Source: Branchiostoma belcheri | Taxonomy: Eukaryota; Chordata; Leptocardii; Amphioxiformes; Branchiostomatidae | Assembly (NCBI RefSeq): GCF_001625305.1 | Contig: NW_017804242.1 | Coordinates: forward strand, 2,849,986 to 2,913,985 | DNA: 64,000 nucleotides | Reading direction: 5' to 3' | Part shown: positions 11,521 through 23,000 of the stretch, piece after piece | Layout: every line of letters starts with the position of its first letter | How positions within the stretch are numbered: the stretch's first letter is position 1 | The notes under the pieces: generated by a model | What the model was told of the DNA's origin: nothing | What the model saw: the letters and a program-made list of their open reading frames with translations, nothing else | The model's database searches: none | Program-made: the position numbers and the translations under genes

Positions 11521-11543
11521 GGACCCCCCCTTGGAGGCCCCCC

Positions 11544-11850
11544 ATTAGCTTTGCCGAGGTTATGTTTTCGTGTATGTGTGTGTCTGTGTGTGTGTGTCTG
11601 TAAACACGATAACTCAAGAAGGCTTCAATGGATTGACTTGATATTTGGTATGTGGGTGCTTGTGATTGATGAGACCTGGAAATGATTACATTTTGAGGCC
11701 CCTAGCCGCGTCATATGGTACTGCAGCTGAACTTCCGGTTTTAATATCCCATTACCTAGACATGCTAGGGTCACGAAATTTTGATGATAGGTAGCTCTTG
11801 TGCTGTAGAAGAAGTGACGCAATTGCGCCATACGACCCCACATGTAGGTT
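11544..11850. repeat. Probable host interspersed repeat interrupted by the transposon
   Basis: The sequence just right of the element (ATTAGCTTTGCCGAGG onward, a TG-rich patch at 11565-11602, then AACACGATAACTCAAGAAGG) resembles a class of interspersed repeats I associate with amphioxus-like genomes. The left flank ending CAGCTCATTA would read straight into it if the transposon were removed. Family and full extent are unknown. Confidence 0.4.
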
Positions 11851-13040
11851 TATGACTACAAGCAAATGAGTACGGTTTACTGATCATCAGTAATGTTACT
11901 TGACAACTCCTTGGGCTTGAATTCACCAGTTGTGAACAGCCTTTTGTGTAACCTTCATCCATGTTGAACCATAACTTGATTACATCCTCCACATTCAATT
12001 TGAGGCTGTTGCAGTCCACTCCTAAACAAATGATCATGGCAATCTGATTTTCTATCCGTGAAGATTTGGTTGACACATTAAGTGGTTACTTCCTGTAATG
12101 TCAGATATTATATACAAACATACTCCATTTCCGTTTCTTAACAATAGCATGGTATCACTTTTTTTTTACAATTTCGCGATACTTATGATACCTGATATCA
12201 AGGGGGCTTAATTTTTAAGGTCCTTGCTGATATGCACACAACTATCATATATTTCATGTGGAATAAAAATGAATGATATTATACTGCTGTAAAATAATAA
12301 ATTTGCATCAACCTGAGCAATGTATGTCTTTCTCGGTGACCAGAAAAATTACAATTAAAACATCATTTCACACAACATAATCAATTGCTCAGGTCAACAT
12401 ATAATGTTACATTCCTTCTAATTTCTAAATGAATACTACTATACCAGTGATGTGAATTATAAGCAGATAAGATTTCAAGCTACATCACGAATGTACAGAC
12501 GAGTAAACACACTCTGTCGCGCTGATTGAACCAAGGCGGTTAGAGAGCCTCCTTGATTGAACACTGCGATCTTTGACTCAGTGTGCCTGCTCCTCTTGGT
12601 CCAGACTCTATATGAGCTCCTTTATTCAGGACAGCTGATCCAGGCAAACCTTCAGGTTGACCTTTAGAAATACAATCGACCTAAATATATGCTGTATACT
12701 AGTATATCTACACACGACGCCATACTTAGCCTTGCGCATCCCTACACTATACAGAAAATTCATATTCCATGGGAGACACAAATTCATATTTCAATGTAAA
12801 TTAAACAAATTAACATAATCAATAATGATGGAGGGTTGATTATCTCACAAATTATTTGCACAGTAATTATGAATAAGATGCAGCTCTGCTTACCATTCCT
12901 GAAATTCTGTAGTTTTGGAGCTAAATATGCAGCCTGCCCGGTCCTGTGCCGTTCCAGTCCCAGATGATTAGGATGATAATTTCGCGCTTTTTTTATCAGC
13001 TGTTGACCCTTGACCCCACCTATCATTCCGTCACCACAAC
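11851..13040. other. UBR7 upstream region
   Basis: No coding exon seen. Around 12505-12560 is a small motif with repeated TGATTGAAC and facing CCAAGG/CCTTGG arms, possibly a degraded element. The last 100 bases before 13041 should hold the UBR7 core promoter and 5' UTR; there is no clear TATA box. Confidence 0.5.
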
Positions 13041-13049
13041 ATGGCGGAG
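13036..13049 (+). promoter_or_regulatory. YY1-like motif overlapping the UBR7 start codon
   Basis: CAACATGGCGGAGG fits the YY1 consensus (AANATGGCGGC-type). YY1 sites that overlap the first ATG are known at many animal housekeeping genes. The motif is also simply a good initiation context, so binding is inference. Confidence 0.45.
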
Positions 13050-16000
13050 GCGGGAAGTTCTGGCACCAAGCGGCCGTTCTCTGAGGTCGACAATGACGAG
13101 GAACAGGAAGGGGTGTCTATGTTAGACGTCCTGGAGGAAGATGAAGAACTCGAGGAGGCTGCTTCGGCAGTCCTTGGTGGCAGCGATGACCAGCACTGCA
13201 CCTACATCCAGGTAAAACTCTTCTTACCGCCTCCCATGTTTGTCATGCTACAAAATCCATGACAATGGCTGTCAACAGTTCTAGAACAAAGCCTTCACAC
13301 ATCGCGAGCTCTATGGATATAGAATGTCCTTGATCTTATAATAATAGGTTAAGACCAAAGATTAGACTTACCAGAGTACCTAAGTTTATACTGGCAGTGA
13401 AATAAATTTGATTATGTTCCAAAGTTAACGGTTTTGTCTGGAAATATAATTTGTTTGGTCTGGTTTATGATTTGTTTGTGCAAGTGAAGGAGGTTAAAAC
13501 GAGTCCTTGTTAACGTCATGATTATGTCCATGGGCGAAACATTAACTTCACGTGGAAGGCAATGAAATGAAGATGTAGGGTTTTAAACTTAACTACTAGT
13601 AAATAATATCCATCATAAAGAAGCCTGCTGAGAGGGGGGGAGTCAACATGGGAGCCTGAACATGGATCATTTCTTACTTACTTTAATACTTATTATTTAT
13701 GTTTGTATGGATTTGGTTCTTATCCGTGACCCCTCCCCTCAACTTCTACCTTGTTGAAAAGCGGCCTTGTGCCGAACAAGCATTCGAAGGAAAATAAAGG
13801 CTTTGACTTGACTTGATTTCCATGTGACTGTGAGATGCCCCACATGTTGTTCCCCAGGGCTACCTCCCCAGACAGGCCCTGTACGCCTGTGGCACCTGCA
13901 CACCTGAGGTGATGGACCCCGCCTGCATCTGTCTGGCCTGCAGCTACGAGTGCCATGAGGGACATGAGCTCTACGAGCTGTACACCAAGAGGTAACTAAC
14001 ATGCTTGTAATGTCTAACCTGGATGCCAGCTTTATTAGTCTAATCCCACTGATCGCTTCCCTTGTCAACAGGATATACATGTGTAGCAGGCAGTTGTAAG
14101 TTCACCGTATGTTACATTGTAATACTACAAACTTACGATCCTCATAGAATTGTGGTACCTGACAGACAGAACCAACTGTTCATCGTTCGAACAGCTGATC
14201 CTGTTCCAAAGCGCTTCAGAATTAAGTTAGTTGAGTTTAGTAGACTAAAAATAACAAGGCTGGCATCCAGGCTATGTGACACTAGGGTTTTGATTTAATT
14301 ATAGATGTTGCATTTGATTAAAAAGTAGATCATGCTGCTTTGGGCTCTGTCTGTGGATTTAAATGCAACACCATGGTTAAGTTTGACAAAGTCTATTCAC
14401 CTGTTAAGTCAATAAGATTACATCCATATGGCCATGCAATGATTTGTAACAGGGCACTTCGCTCAGAGATTATTCACTGAAACCAATGATTGAAAAGTTT
14501 CCTCCATTGTAACACTGGCTTGTGTTGTATTTTACCATCTGCAGGAACTTCAGGTGTGACTGTGGCAACAGCAAGTTTCCAGACAACAAATGTAAACTGG
14601 ATCCGGTGAGTGGGCTGTTGTATCAACTTGACATCTTGTTGTGTTTTTGTGTAAGAAAATTAACCTTAATGGCCAAGCCATTGCCACATTTTGTGAACAT
14701 CATTATGTTTACCAAAGGAAAACATATTGTTTTTACTCAGTTTCTTCCTCCTCTTCTGTTCCAAACACTAACCTCTGACCTGGCCAATGGCATGATTTGT
14801 TGACGTCTGCCACCATGGTGACTGGTGTTGGGTTACATAATGTTGCAATTTCATGGTCTGCTCTACTCCTGTCACCATGTACTAGTAGTACATGTACTAG
14901 TATGTGGATGTGTTTAAGTAAAAATTAACAGGGCAGACCATGTCCAAAGGTAAACATTATACATTTGCTTTGGTAATGTTACTTCTCTAGTTTCTTATTG
15001 TGTTTTTAGTCATACATATATATATAGCATGCTGCTAACAAGACACATTTCCATTGTTTAACCTACAGAACAAGGCACCTGTCAACCCTGACAACAAGTA
15101 TAACCATAACTTCCATGGTCTGTACTGCATCTGTGATCGACCCTATCCAGACCCTGATGATGAGGTGGGTAGACAAGACACAGGAAAGAGTACTTCTGGA
15201 GGCTCCTTTATTTATAGCCTTTATCTGTGTGGTGACAGGGCTGATACAGACCATACCGTGAATTACAAAGTTCTGTGCATAAGAGACCACTGATTGTGGT
15301 ATCAAATGTAAATTTGGACATTATACATTGTTGACGAACACCACATTGTTGACTAAAACCAAATTTAGACATTGTAGATATGGGGCAGATTTGTACACCA
15401 TGTCTATTGTTCTATTGTACTTGAATTGTAATGTATATTGCTACTGATCTGGTCACCCATTTTTTGTCCCTGTAGATAGAGGATGAGATGATCCAGTGTG
15501 TGGTTTGTGAGGACTGGTATCACGGGCGTCACCTGAGCTGCAGCCCTCCCTCCTCAGTCAGCTACCAGGAGATGGTGTGTGGAGCCTGCATGAAGAGATG
15601 CAGCTTCCTGTGGGCCTACACTGTACATAGCATTGGTGAGTAGCCCCATCTGCTGCACTTGTTGACTTAGAATCTTAAGATTCTGGGTTCGATTCCCAAG
15701 CAGGCCCCAATGTTGTGCCCTTTGGAAGGGAACTGGTACATCTATTTCCTCACTCAATTCAAGTAAGAATGAGTATGTAGCTTAAGTTAGGGATGTCGTT
15801 GTGGATGGGATACATGTAAGGAGAGTCTCACCATGAGCATGTAAAAGAAGCCACCACACTTCTTAATAAGAATAACAGTCCTTCCCGGTGTGAATGCCAG
15901 AATGGGTCAAACTTAACATCCTAATCTTAATGCAGCTTGAAATCAATAACATGATTTCTCTTAGTAGTTGCTATACCCTGCTTTTTTATGCTCATGTAGA

Positions 16001-17892
16001 AACTACAGTTGTGAAGAAGGAGGAAAGCGCAGCAGTGGTGGATGTGGAGTCCGTGAGCACCAGTCCCAGCGGGACTAAGTCTCTGAAAGGTGCTGGAGAT
16101 GCAGCAACAACAGTTAAGGTAAGGACCAGGTCACTTCTTTCCAGGCTCCAGAGACAACTGAGAACCAGAACCTCCCATCCGAAAATGGCAGTAGGAAGTG
16201 TTGAAGATTGAGTCTTTTTCACTAGTCATTTTCAATGTTTTTTTCAATTTGCTTATTCGGTGAAAGGTTATACCCTGGTTAACAACTGTACTGAAAATCA
16301 AAAGGATGCTATTTGGCAGAACATTGTTTTTATTGTTGCTGTTCTGTCCAACTCACATGGATCTGCGGATGAATCCATCAGGTTGACTTTTTCTATTCTT
16401 CTTTTGTAGACGGAGACAGGTTCATCAGGGGAGCCTTCAGATGCAGCACAACATGTGACACTCCCTAATGGAAGCAAACCTGTCACAGCTGTAACAGCCG
16501 ACAGCACTGAAGGTGCCACCACTTCAGCTGAGTCAGCAGAGAACAAGGAAGGACTGAATGGGGCAAAACCTGCAGCTGTGAACAAGGAGACAGCTGCTGC
16601 TTCAGATGCTGCCACAGCCTGTGAAGCTCAGTCCACCAGTGGAACAGCAGTAGACTCGAAGAAGGAGTGCAAGCTACAGGACCTACAAGACAGAGGGGTG
16701 ACTGTTGGGGACCATGCCGTGTTCTGGTCTCAGGGCTGGAGAGCCAAACTGTGCACCTGTGACACGTGTAAGGTAAGGGACTTGTACACGTACACCATAA
16801 TGCTTTAACCTGTCCAGTATTCCTAGGAGTAGGCATGCTAAGGCAAGTTAACTGACAAATTACAAGTTCTTAAGACGTGTGTAAATGTGTTGTCCCTGTG
16901 GCAAAGGCCCAATGTTTATACCATTATTAACAAAACCTAACCTTTGTCTTACCATTGTAAGTTAACATGTGTAGCCAATATAGAAGATTGGGCAAGATTT
17001 CATGTTGTCATGTTACACGACAGGGTCTCTATGAGGAGAAGAAAGTGACGTTTCTGCAAAACGAGGGTGACACAGTGCTGGCATACGAGCAGCGTGGTCA
17101 GACAGGACAGCCACAAGGCTCCACCTATGAGAAGGGGATGGAAGAGTTCAGCAAGATTAACAGGATACAACAGGTGGAAGTGTTGCATGGTGAGATCTTG
17201 ATGAGCACTTGGCCACCTCCGGCTTGACGAGGAATGTTCTACATGTATCAACTCTCATAATTCCAATGTGTACATTAAAAACAAACAGGTGAATTAGAAG
17301 AGCGGTACTAATGCAGAATCAGTAATTCCAGGTATGCACACCTCAGAACTCATGTCCACGCCCAAGTGTTTTGATGTTTCTATGTGTTGAGCTTTGGTCA
17401 TTCTTAGCATTCTCTTTCTTTCAGGATATAACGATATGAAGGATAACCTGAGAGACTATCTAAAGACTTTTGCTGAGCAGGGCAAGGTAGGTCATCTTAA
17501 CTTTTAAGTTCTCTATGTAATGTTATTTTCCTCTATCTGAGCCATAGTATCTGGTGACCCTAATCAAAACAAGTGTAAAAGTCAAAATATGTGCTGTAAA
17601 TTTTGAAATCATCACTGTTCATGGTTTTCATGGTGTTGACCTTAACCTGAAAACGTATCACACTGCAAACATGTTTTCTGCTTTCCGTTGTGTCACTACC
17701 ATTGTTTCAGCCTCGAACTCAAACTCAAAGATGCAGTGAATCTTTGATCTTCACCATGCCCATTTACAGCACTGGGTTTATATGTACTTGTTCCTTCAGG
17801 TGGTGACTGAGTCAGACATCAGAGAGTTCTTCATGCGCATGCAGGACAGACGGAGACAGCAGGCGGCAGGCGTGCAGTTTAACTGCCGATAG
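13041..17892 (+). CDS. UBR7: UBR7-type putative E3 ubiquitin-protein ligase
   Basis: Ten coding exons, all GT-AG and phase-consistent: 13041-13211, 13858-13991, 14545-14605, 15069-15164, 15476-15635, 16000-16118, 16410-16772, 17024-17189, 17425-17486 and 17800-17892. They give 474 residues. After an acidic N-terminus comes the UBR box (YACGTC...CLACSYECHEGHELYEL...FRCDCGN, about residues 65-115), then a PHD-type finger (YCICDRPYPDP...IQCVVCEDWYHGRHLSC...VCGACM, about 140-205). A low-complexity linker follows (about 210-360), then the conserved C-terminal helical part ending QFNCR. UBR7 is an N-recognin-family nuclear protein reported to ubiquitinate histone H2B and bind H3. The linker is longer than in human UBR7 (425 residues from memory). 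A spliceable segment at 16145-16190 would break the frame and is left out. Confidence 0.93.
13690..13835 (+). mobile_element. LINE-type 3' tail in UBR7 intron 1
   Basis: The segment ends in AATAAAGGCTTTGACTTGACTTGA, a polyadenylation signal directly followed by short TTGAC repeats. That is the usual ending of some LINE families in deuterostomes. No coding part of the element remains. Confidence 0.45.
15641..15885 (+). mobile_element. tRNA-derived SINE-like element in UBR7 intron 5
   Basis: A Pol III B-box GGTTCGATTCC at 15686-15696 lies 45 bases after an A-box-like TAGCCCCATCTG (15641-15652), the spacing of a tRNA. The body continues for about 190 bases with the 'fails-to-fold' composition of a SINE, not a tRNA gene. 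The left boundary is unclear because the A-box begins 6 bases after the exon-5 splice donor. Confidence 0.5.
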
Positions 17893-18026
17893 AGAGAGAA
17901 CACCAAATCACAAGACTGTCGGCCATGCTACATACTCCACCTGCACACTGTCACAGGAACTTATACATAATCAGACTACAGTATTGTAATGTCTTAAACG
18001 AAGTACAACATAATGTCTAGTCCTGA

Positions 18027-18032
18027 AATAAA
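18027..18032 (+). terminator. Likely UBR7 polyadenylation signal
   Basis: AATAAA lies 135 bases after the UBR7 stop codon. A second AATAAA at 18487 could give a longer 3' UTR. Confidence 0.6.
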
Positions 18033-19114
18033 ATGGAAACCAGTGCACTGTTACCAGGTGTTACATTATACAAGGTAGCTGTAACCATCCATCTAGTATT
18101 TTCATAAATGTTCATACACACAATGCACCAAGCACTACTGAACCTGTGAGTCCTGCCTAATGGTAGACATACAGCTACACACACGGTACAGCCAGACCAA
18201 TTCTGGATGTTGCTTTTAACTGTTAGTGATTTGATCTACCGCTGTACTCAGTGGTAGGGTTGAATATGACATGAACTAGTGCACCAGCACACCAGATGTG
18301 TATTACTAATGTGACCTTCAGTTGTTACCAGAAGCAAGTTACCAAATGTTCAGGCAGCTTCAAGATGTAATATTTATTGTGTATGAAGACACCAACACAA
18401 CACTAAATGCTTCAGGACTGCCATGTTCTGGTTTGACATCCACCCTCCAGTTGTACATATGACACACATACTGTGGAGTTTTGTGGAATAAAAAGATACC
18501 AAAAATGACATAGACCTACTATCTGTTACACTCAGTTCAAATCGGACTCCACCTACTTCAGAAGCAAAGTTATACTGTCTGAAATGAAATGCTGTAATCT
18601 CTTGGTCAAACATGAAATAAAAGAAACTGCTTGGTGTCTTTGTGAATCTATAGTGATTGGTACTTTTTTAATGTTAACTGTAATGTAAAAAAAGCACCAT
18701 CTATGCAATGACAAAGTTTTTATCTTAGAACACCATATTTTCTCAACTTCTGGCCCATTTTGCATTGAAATTTGAATATAATAGAACCTCCTTCCCAGCC
18801 CCCCCCCCCCCACTAGCCAGATTGCCTTCCAGCATATGGGATCTCCATGCAGTATTCTCTACATGCATACAGTACCTGCACACACACACCAAATATGCAC
18901 AAAACAAAACACAGCTGGAAATTTTTAATTGTACTTCTTAATATACTTCAGATATACATCTTTTTCCCATTTCTAGATCTGTTGTAACAAATACCAACAA
19001 AATAATGCAAATCCAGAGTAGATGATAAACAGCATGCTTTCTTTAAATGTTGTAGCACTGGCAGTTGCAATCAGATAAGACTACAGGTTTCTTAACAAAG
19101 TAAAATGAAAGTAA

Positions 19115-19350
19115 GGTAAAGGTCCCAAGGCCTTTTGGAGGCCATAGGGCCGTGGTTGCTAATTCACTTGTCTTTTGGGGCACAGTTTTGGAAGGCAGAG
19201 TCCATATTCCTCCTTCCACACATGCTCAAAAGGTAGGCACCCATTTGAGAAAAGTCGTGTAAAATGCCTGTCCCAAAGATACCACGTCTTGCCAGGAATC
19301 AAACCTGTAATATCTCGATGCCATGTCCGCTAGCCTAACCACCTGGCTTT
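19115..19350 (-). mobile_element. tRNA-derived SINE, minus strand
   Basis: On the minus strand the head reads GCCAGGTGGTTAGGCTAGCG (A-box region, 19328-19347), followed about 38 bases later by the B-box GGTTTGATTCC (19295-19305). A non-tRNA body then runs to about 19115. The head resembles Leu/Ser-type tRNA but is too diverged to be a gene. Confidence 0.65.
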
Positions 19351-20038
19351 TGACAGCATGTGGCAAGATACCAGGTATTATTGCACATCCATGACAGATC
19401 AACACTTGGCACAAACTGAACTTTACAGTAACAACTTGTCAGTAAATCTCACTATTTGGGCACAACTGGACTCTTAGTTACTAGTATAACGTAACATCTT
19501 TGCCCATTTCAAGTTTAATGTATTGTCTATGATCGCAATTATTGAAAATGCTCCTGTCAATGCGATAAGGTCAACAAATGTTACAGATTAGAAAAGATTC
19601 CGGTATATACTGCACCAGGATTCAAGACTATTCATACCTTACATTGAAAACTACTCTGATCATTGTAGATCTTACATGATTGTTGGTTGTTCTGTATAGA
19701 GCTTCTATTGATGGTTCCCTACACTTGGTAACAAAATTTTGTCCTTTGGAAGACTGACACGTTTTTCAGGCATAACAAGAACCATCATACCATACATGAC
19801 CAGATACATGATTTATCTTCAAACAATTTACAAACAAACTGTAACTGCATATTACAGACAAGATGTCAAGAATAAATTATTGCCATCAATCCCTTTGCTA
19901 CACGGGTCTTGAAACTTCAAGAAACAGTTAACGAATATGTATACTGTTGTTCTGTAAGATGGACAAAATCTTCATTTGGCAACTCTGCTTCCCCCTCAAC
20001 AATGACTGTTGATTCACATTTGGCTTTTTAGACAACCT

Positions 20039-23000
20039 TTAGTTTTTTAACTCCTTTTCTGATATGGAAACTTCACCATTTGCTTCCACTGTGGCACCGT
20101 TCATTTTGATAGCATCTCCATCTACAGACTCTCTCTCAGAAGAGGACTCCAGTCCACTGTCTTTCTCAGGTGTCTTTGATTCCTCTGCTTGTGATACTGA
20201 ACCATTAGCATCTTTACTTCCTTCTGTCACCTCTGCATGTGTGTCTCCCTGCTGTTCTGTTCCCAAGTCCTCCTCATCCTCACTCAGCTCCAGCACTTCT
20301 TCTACAAACTCCCCGTCCAGTTCGTCTGTCACTTTGACAGTCAGAGCCACGTCGGCGGCTAGCTGCAGTATCTTCTCATCTATCAGCTGCGGGATCTTCT
20401 CCCTCTGGTTCTTGGCGTACTCTGCAGCGCTGCTGAGGATCTGCATCTCTGCCAGCTTCAGCTGCAGGGCTGCGCGGGTGTGGTACGTCAGGTCAGATGC
20501 CTGCAGCTCTGCCTCCACATCCTAGTCATTCAACAAAACATAGAAATGTCAAAAGGTGAAGCATTATGGTACACATACTAGTACTTGATGACTGCATTTT
20601 TAGGTTTGATTTTGATTTTTAATTTATTTGCACATACGTACTAAAAACAATACAAAATGTATTACAACGAGTTGCCCAAGGAAAGATGACCTCCATTCCT
20701 TGATTTTCGTGCTTTTGACCTTGAATGCCCAGGACTTTGAGCATAGGACTATGACTCTGTTTTGACGAATCAGACTTTTATGTTTACTGTATGTTGTCTC
20801 ACTGTATGTTTCAATGTCTTGTGTAATTTTGCAGGGCCTCCTTGGAAAACAGCTGATACAAGCTGAATGGGGCTACCCAGCCGTCTTGAGATGAAATAAA
20901 TAAATAAATGACTACAAAAGCTTTTTACTACAAATAGATGTAACTGACAGCTGGCCTAACAAGTCTGCCATCAGAATATTACAAAAGCCATCAATAAAAT
21001 GGATACCAACCTTAATACTTGTTTTGTAGCTCCTGATGAGCAGTGAGAGGCGTGTCTCCAGGAAGGCCCAGGCCTTGGTCTCCTGCTCCTGGGTGACCAT
21101 ACAGTCCAGCCTGCCCAGGCAGCTCAGGTAGGCAGACTGGTGCTGACTCGTCAACAGGTCTCTCAAGTCACCTGGGGAAGTGTCCATCATTACAACAACT
21201 TTCATACTCTTTTTTTTTTAGAATGCTGGACTCTTTTTCGGGTATATTTTGGAGATCCAATTGTATGACATTACTTTTCTTATATTCAACTACTAACAGA
21301 TTTATTGCAATGATTAAGGGTTCCCAAATTAAAGCAGTAGGTAGCTTCTTAAGAACAAGTAAGCATATCTAATACAAACATGTACTTATCAAACCAAAAA
21401 TGTGAACAATAAAACTTGCACCGACCCTCCACCATGGTGAACACCCTCAGGAACACAAGCAGCTCAGGAGGGATGGGGTCCTTCCCACAATGCACCTGGA
21501 AGGTGGTGGACCTTGGAAAGAATGAGCAATTGGAAAACAGCTGTCAGTATGTCAGCTTTGTGCATCAAAGCAGGAAAAAGACTTCTCTACCCTAAGGTTT
21601 CCTCTTCCTGATATCTGACAAAAAAGTTTAGGTCACTATAAGAACTTTTTGCTGACAGTGGAAATGATGTGTACATGACTGCCATTAAAGACGACCTCTA
21701 CACAGGATGTCTTGAAGTAAGACAAGGGCAAAGGGCAAAATAACTTACGCATGAATCCCAGCTCTGGAGAGGACTTCTGCTTTCATAGCAAACAGGCTGT
21801 CATTCTTGCTCACACCTAGAACACAATCAATTGATGTCTAAATGGCAAAGTATAATAATTTGTCCTTCTGGAAATTGGAAATTTGACAACATTGAAAGTC
21901 TTTTTATACCATGATTATGGTGCTGAATGTGTGACCTTTTAATTTCTATTCACATTTGACCCGATCACCTCTCATTAGACCAAAACTCTCATTACTGGTA
22001 GTGGTTCAAATGAATTTTAATGACAAGGAGATTTTCTAAGTTTGTGTTTTTTGTTGTCTTTCAAATCATACTTTTACATCATTGATCATATTCAACGTCA
22101 AAGGGTCATACAAATCTGGCAGAAAGGGGTCCTTACCCAGCTTGATGTTGACCCTATCGTGCAGGTTCTCAGGATACACAAAGCCGTTGTGTATGAGGAA
22201 CTCAGCGTTGCTGCGCATGCCGTAGAAGATGTAGACCTGGCTGTCTGCTGGGAACTCCCGCATGGCCAGGCACTCAGCAGAGTCACTGCCCAGGTTAAAC
22301 TCTGTACTGAACTAAAGACGGAGGAAAAACAAGTTAGTATTGACCTGCAGAAAGTGGCAGATGGTCCTCTGAAATGTCATCAGGAAAAAAATATTGATTG
22401 TATAGGGGCAACTTTGTTAGCAAGTGATTTACCAACCTTACAAAACCACTCAAGGGCTCAGAGAAGATGGTCACAGTGGACACTATAGACAGAGTTCTTA
22501 ATGGATCTGTGGTAAAAATAACCACCAAAAATGGCCATGGTGGGCCTTATGCAGGATTGACTGTCTGAAGTTCAGGTCTCACCTCTCCGTTACTGTGATT
22601 ACACATGTCCCACATGGGGATGAGTGCAGTGATAAGATGTCGGCCATCGCTGGTGGGCACCTGGTTCTGACGGGTCATCACCGTAGAAACTGCCCATCTA
22701 GGAAACAAACATGTCAGCTACAGTACTGTAACTACAGTATCAAGTTCAGGAATGTTCAGATGTTCCAGTAATTTGTTTTCTTTAAATATGTAACTGACAT
22801 AGGTCACATATATTCACCACCCTGAAAAAAGGCATCTAGACATCTAAAACGTACTCCTACTTCACATACCAGAGGGGTGCTGACTAGAGATCTCTCAAAC
22901 ACAGTTTTTCAAAGTGGCAGATATGTGTAACCCTGAAGAAAGTTGTTAATGAAAGTTATGTTAAGTATTAGGGAAGGTTATGTTTTCCCTGTGTAGTACT

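Larger units (their letters stand above)
10247..11543. mobile_element. Non-autonomous DNA transposon, about 1.3 kb, with TIRs
   Basis: The left end GGGGGGCCCCCAAG (from 10247) matches the reverse complement of the right end, GGGGGGCCTCCAAG (ending 11543), with one mismatch. ATTA flanks both sides (10243-10246 and 11544-11547) as a likely 4-bp target-site duplication. Inside each end is an array of CGTAGAGCGTA units in direct orientation. The interior (about 10460-11400) is more GC-rich than its surroundings and has no convincing transposase or other long coding frame, so the element needs a transposase from elsewhere. The superfamily is not recognised. The extreme G/C ends make the boundaries uncertain by 1-2 bases. 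Confidence 0.75.
17893..20038. other. Convergent 3' flanks of UBR7 and SETD3
   Basis: No coding exon. The left part is the UBR7 3' UTR, with AATAAA at 18027-18032 and another at 18487-18492. The right part should be the SETD3 3' UTR. A C-run lies at 18798-18811 and a SINE at 19115-19350. Confidence 0.6.

Noticed and set aside
16145-16190. Possible extra UBR7 exon after a good TTTCCAG acceptor
   Set aside because: Its length (46 nt) breaks the frame into the next exon, while the flanking exons join directly in phase 0.
19295-19347. tRNA gene
   Set aside because: A- and B-boxes are present, but the acceptor and anticodon stems do not pair and a SINE body follows.
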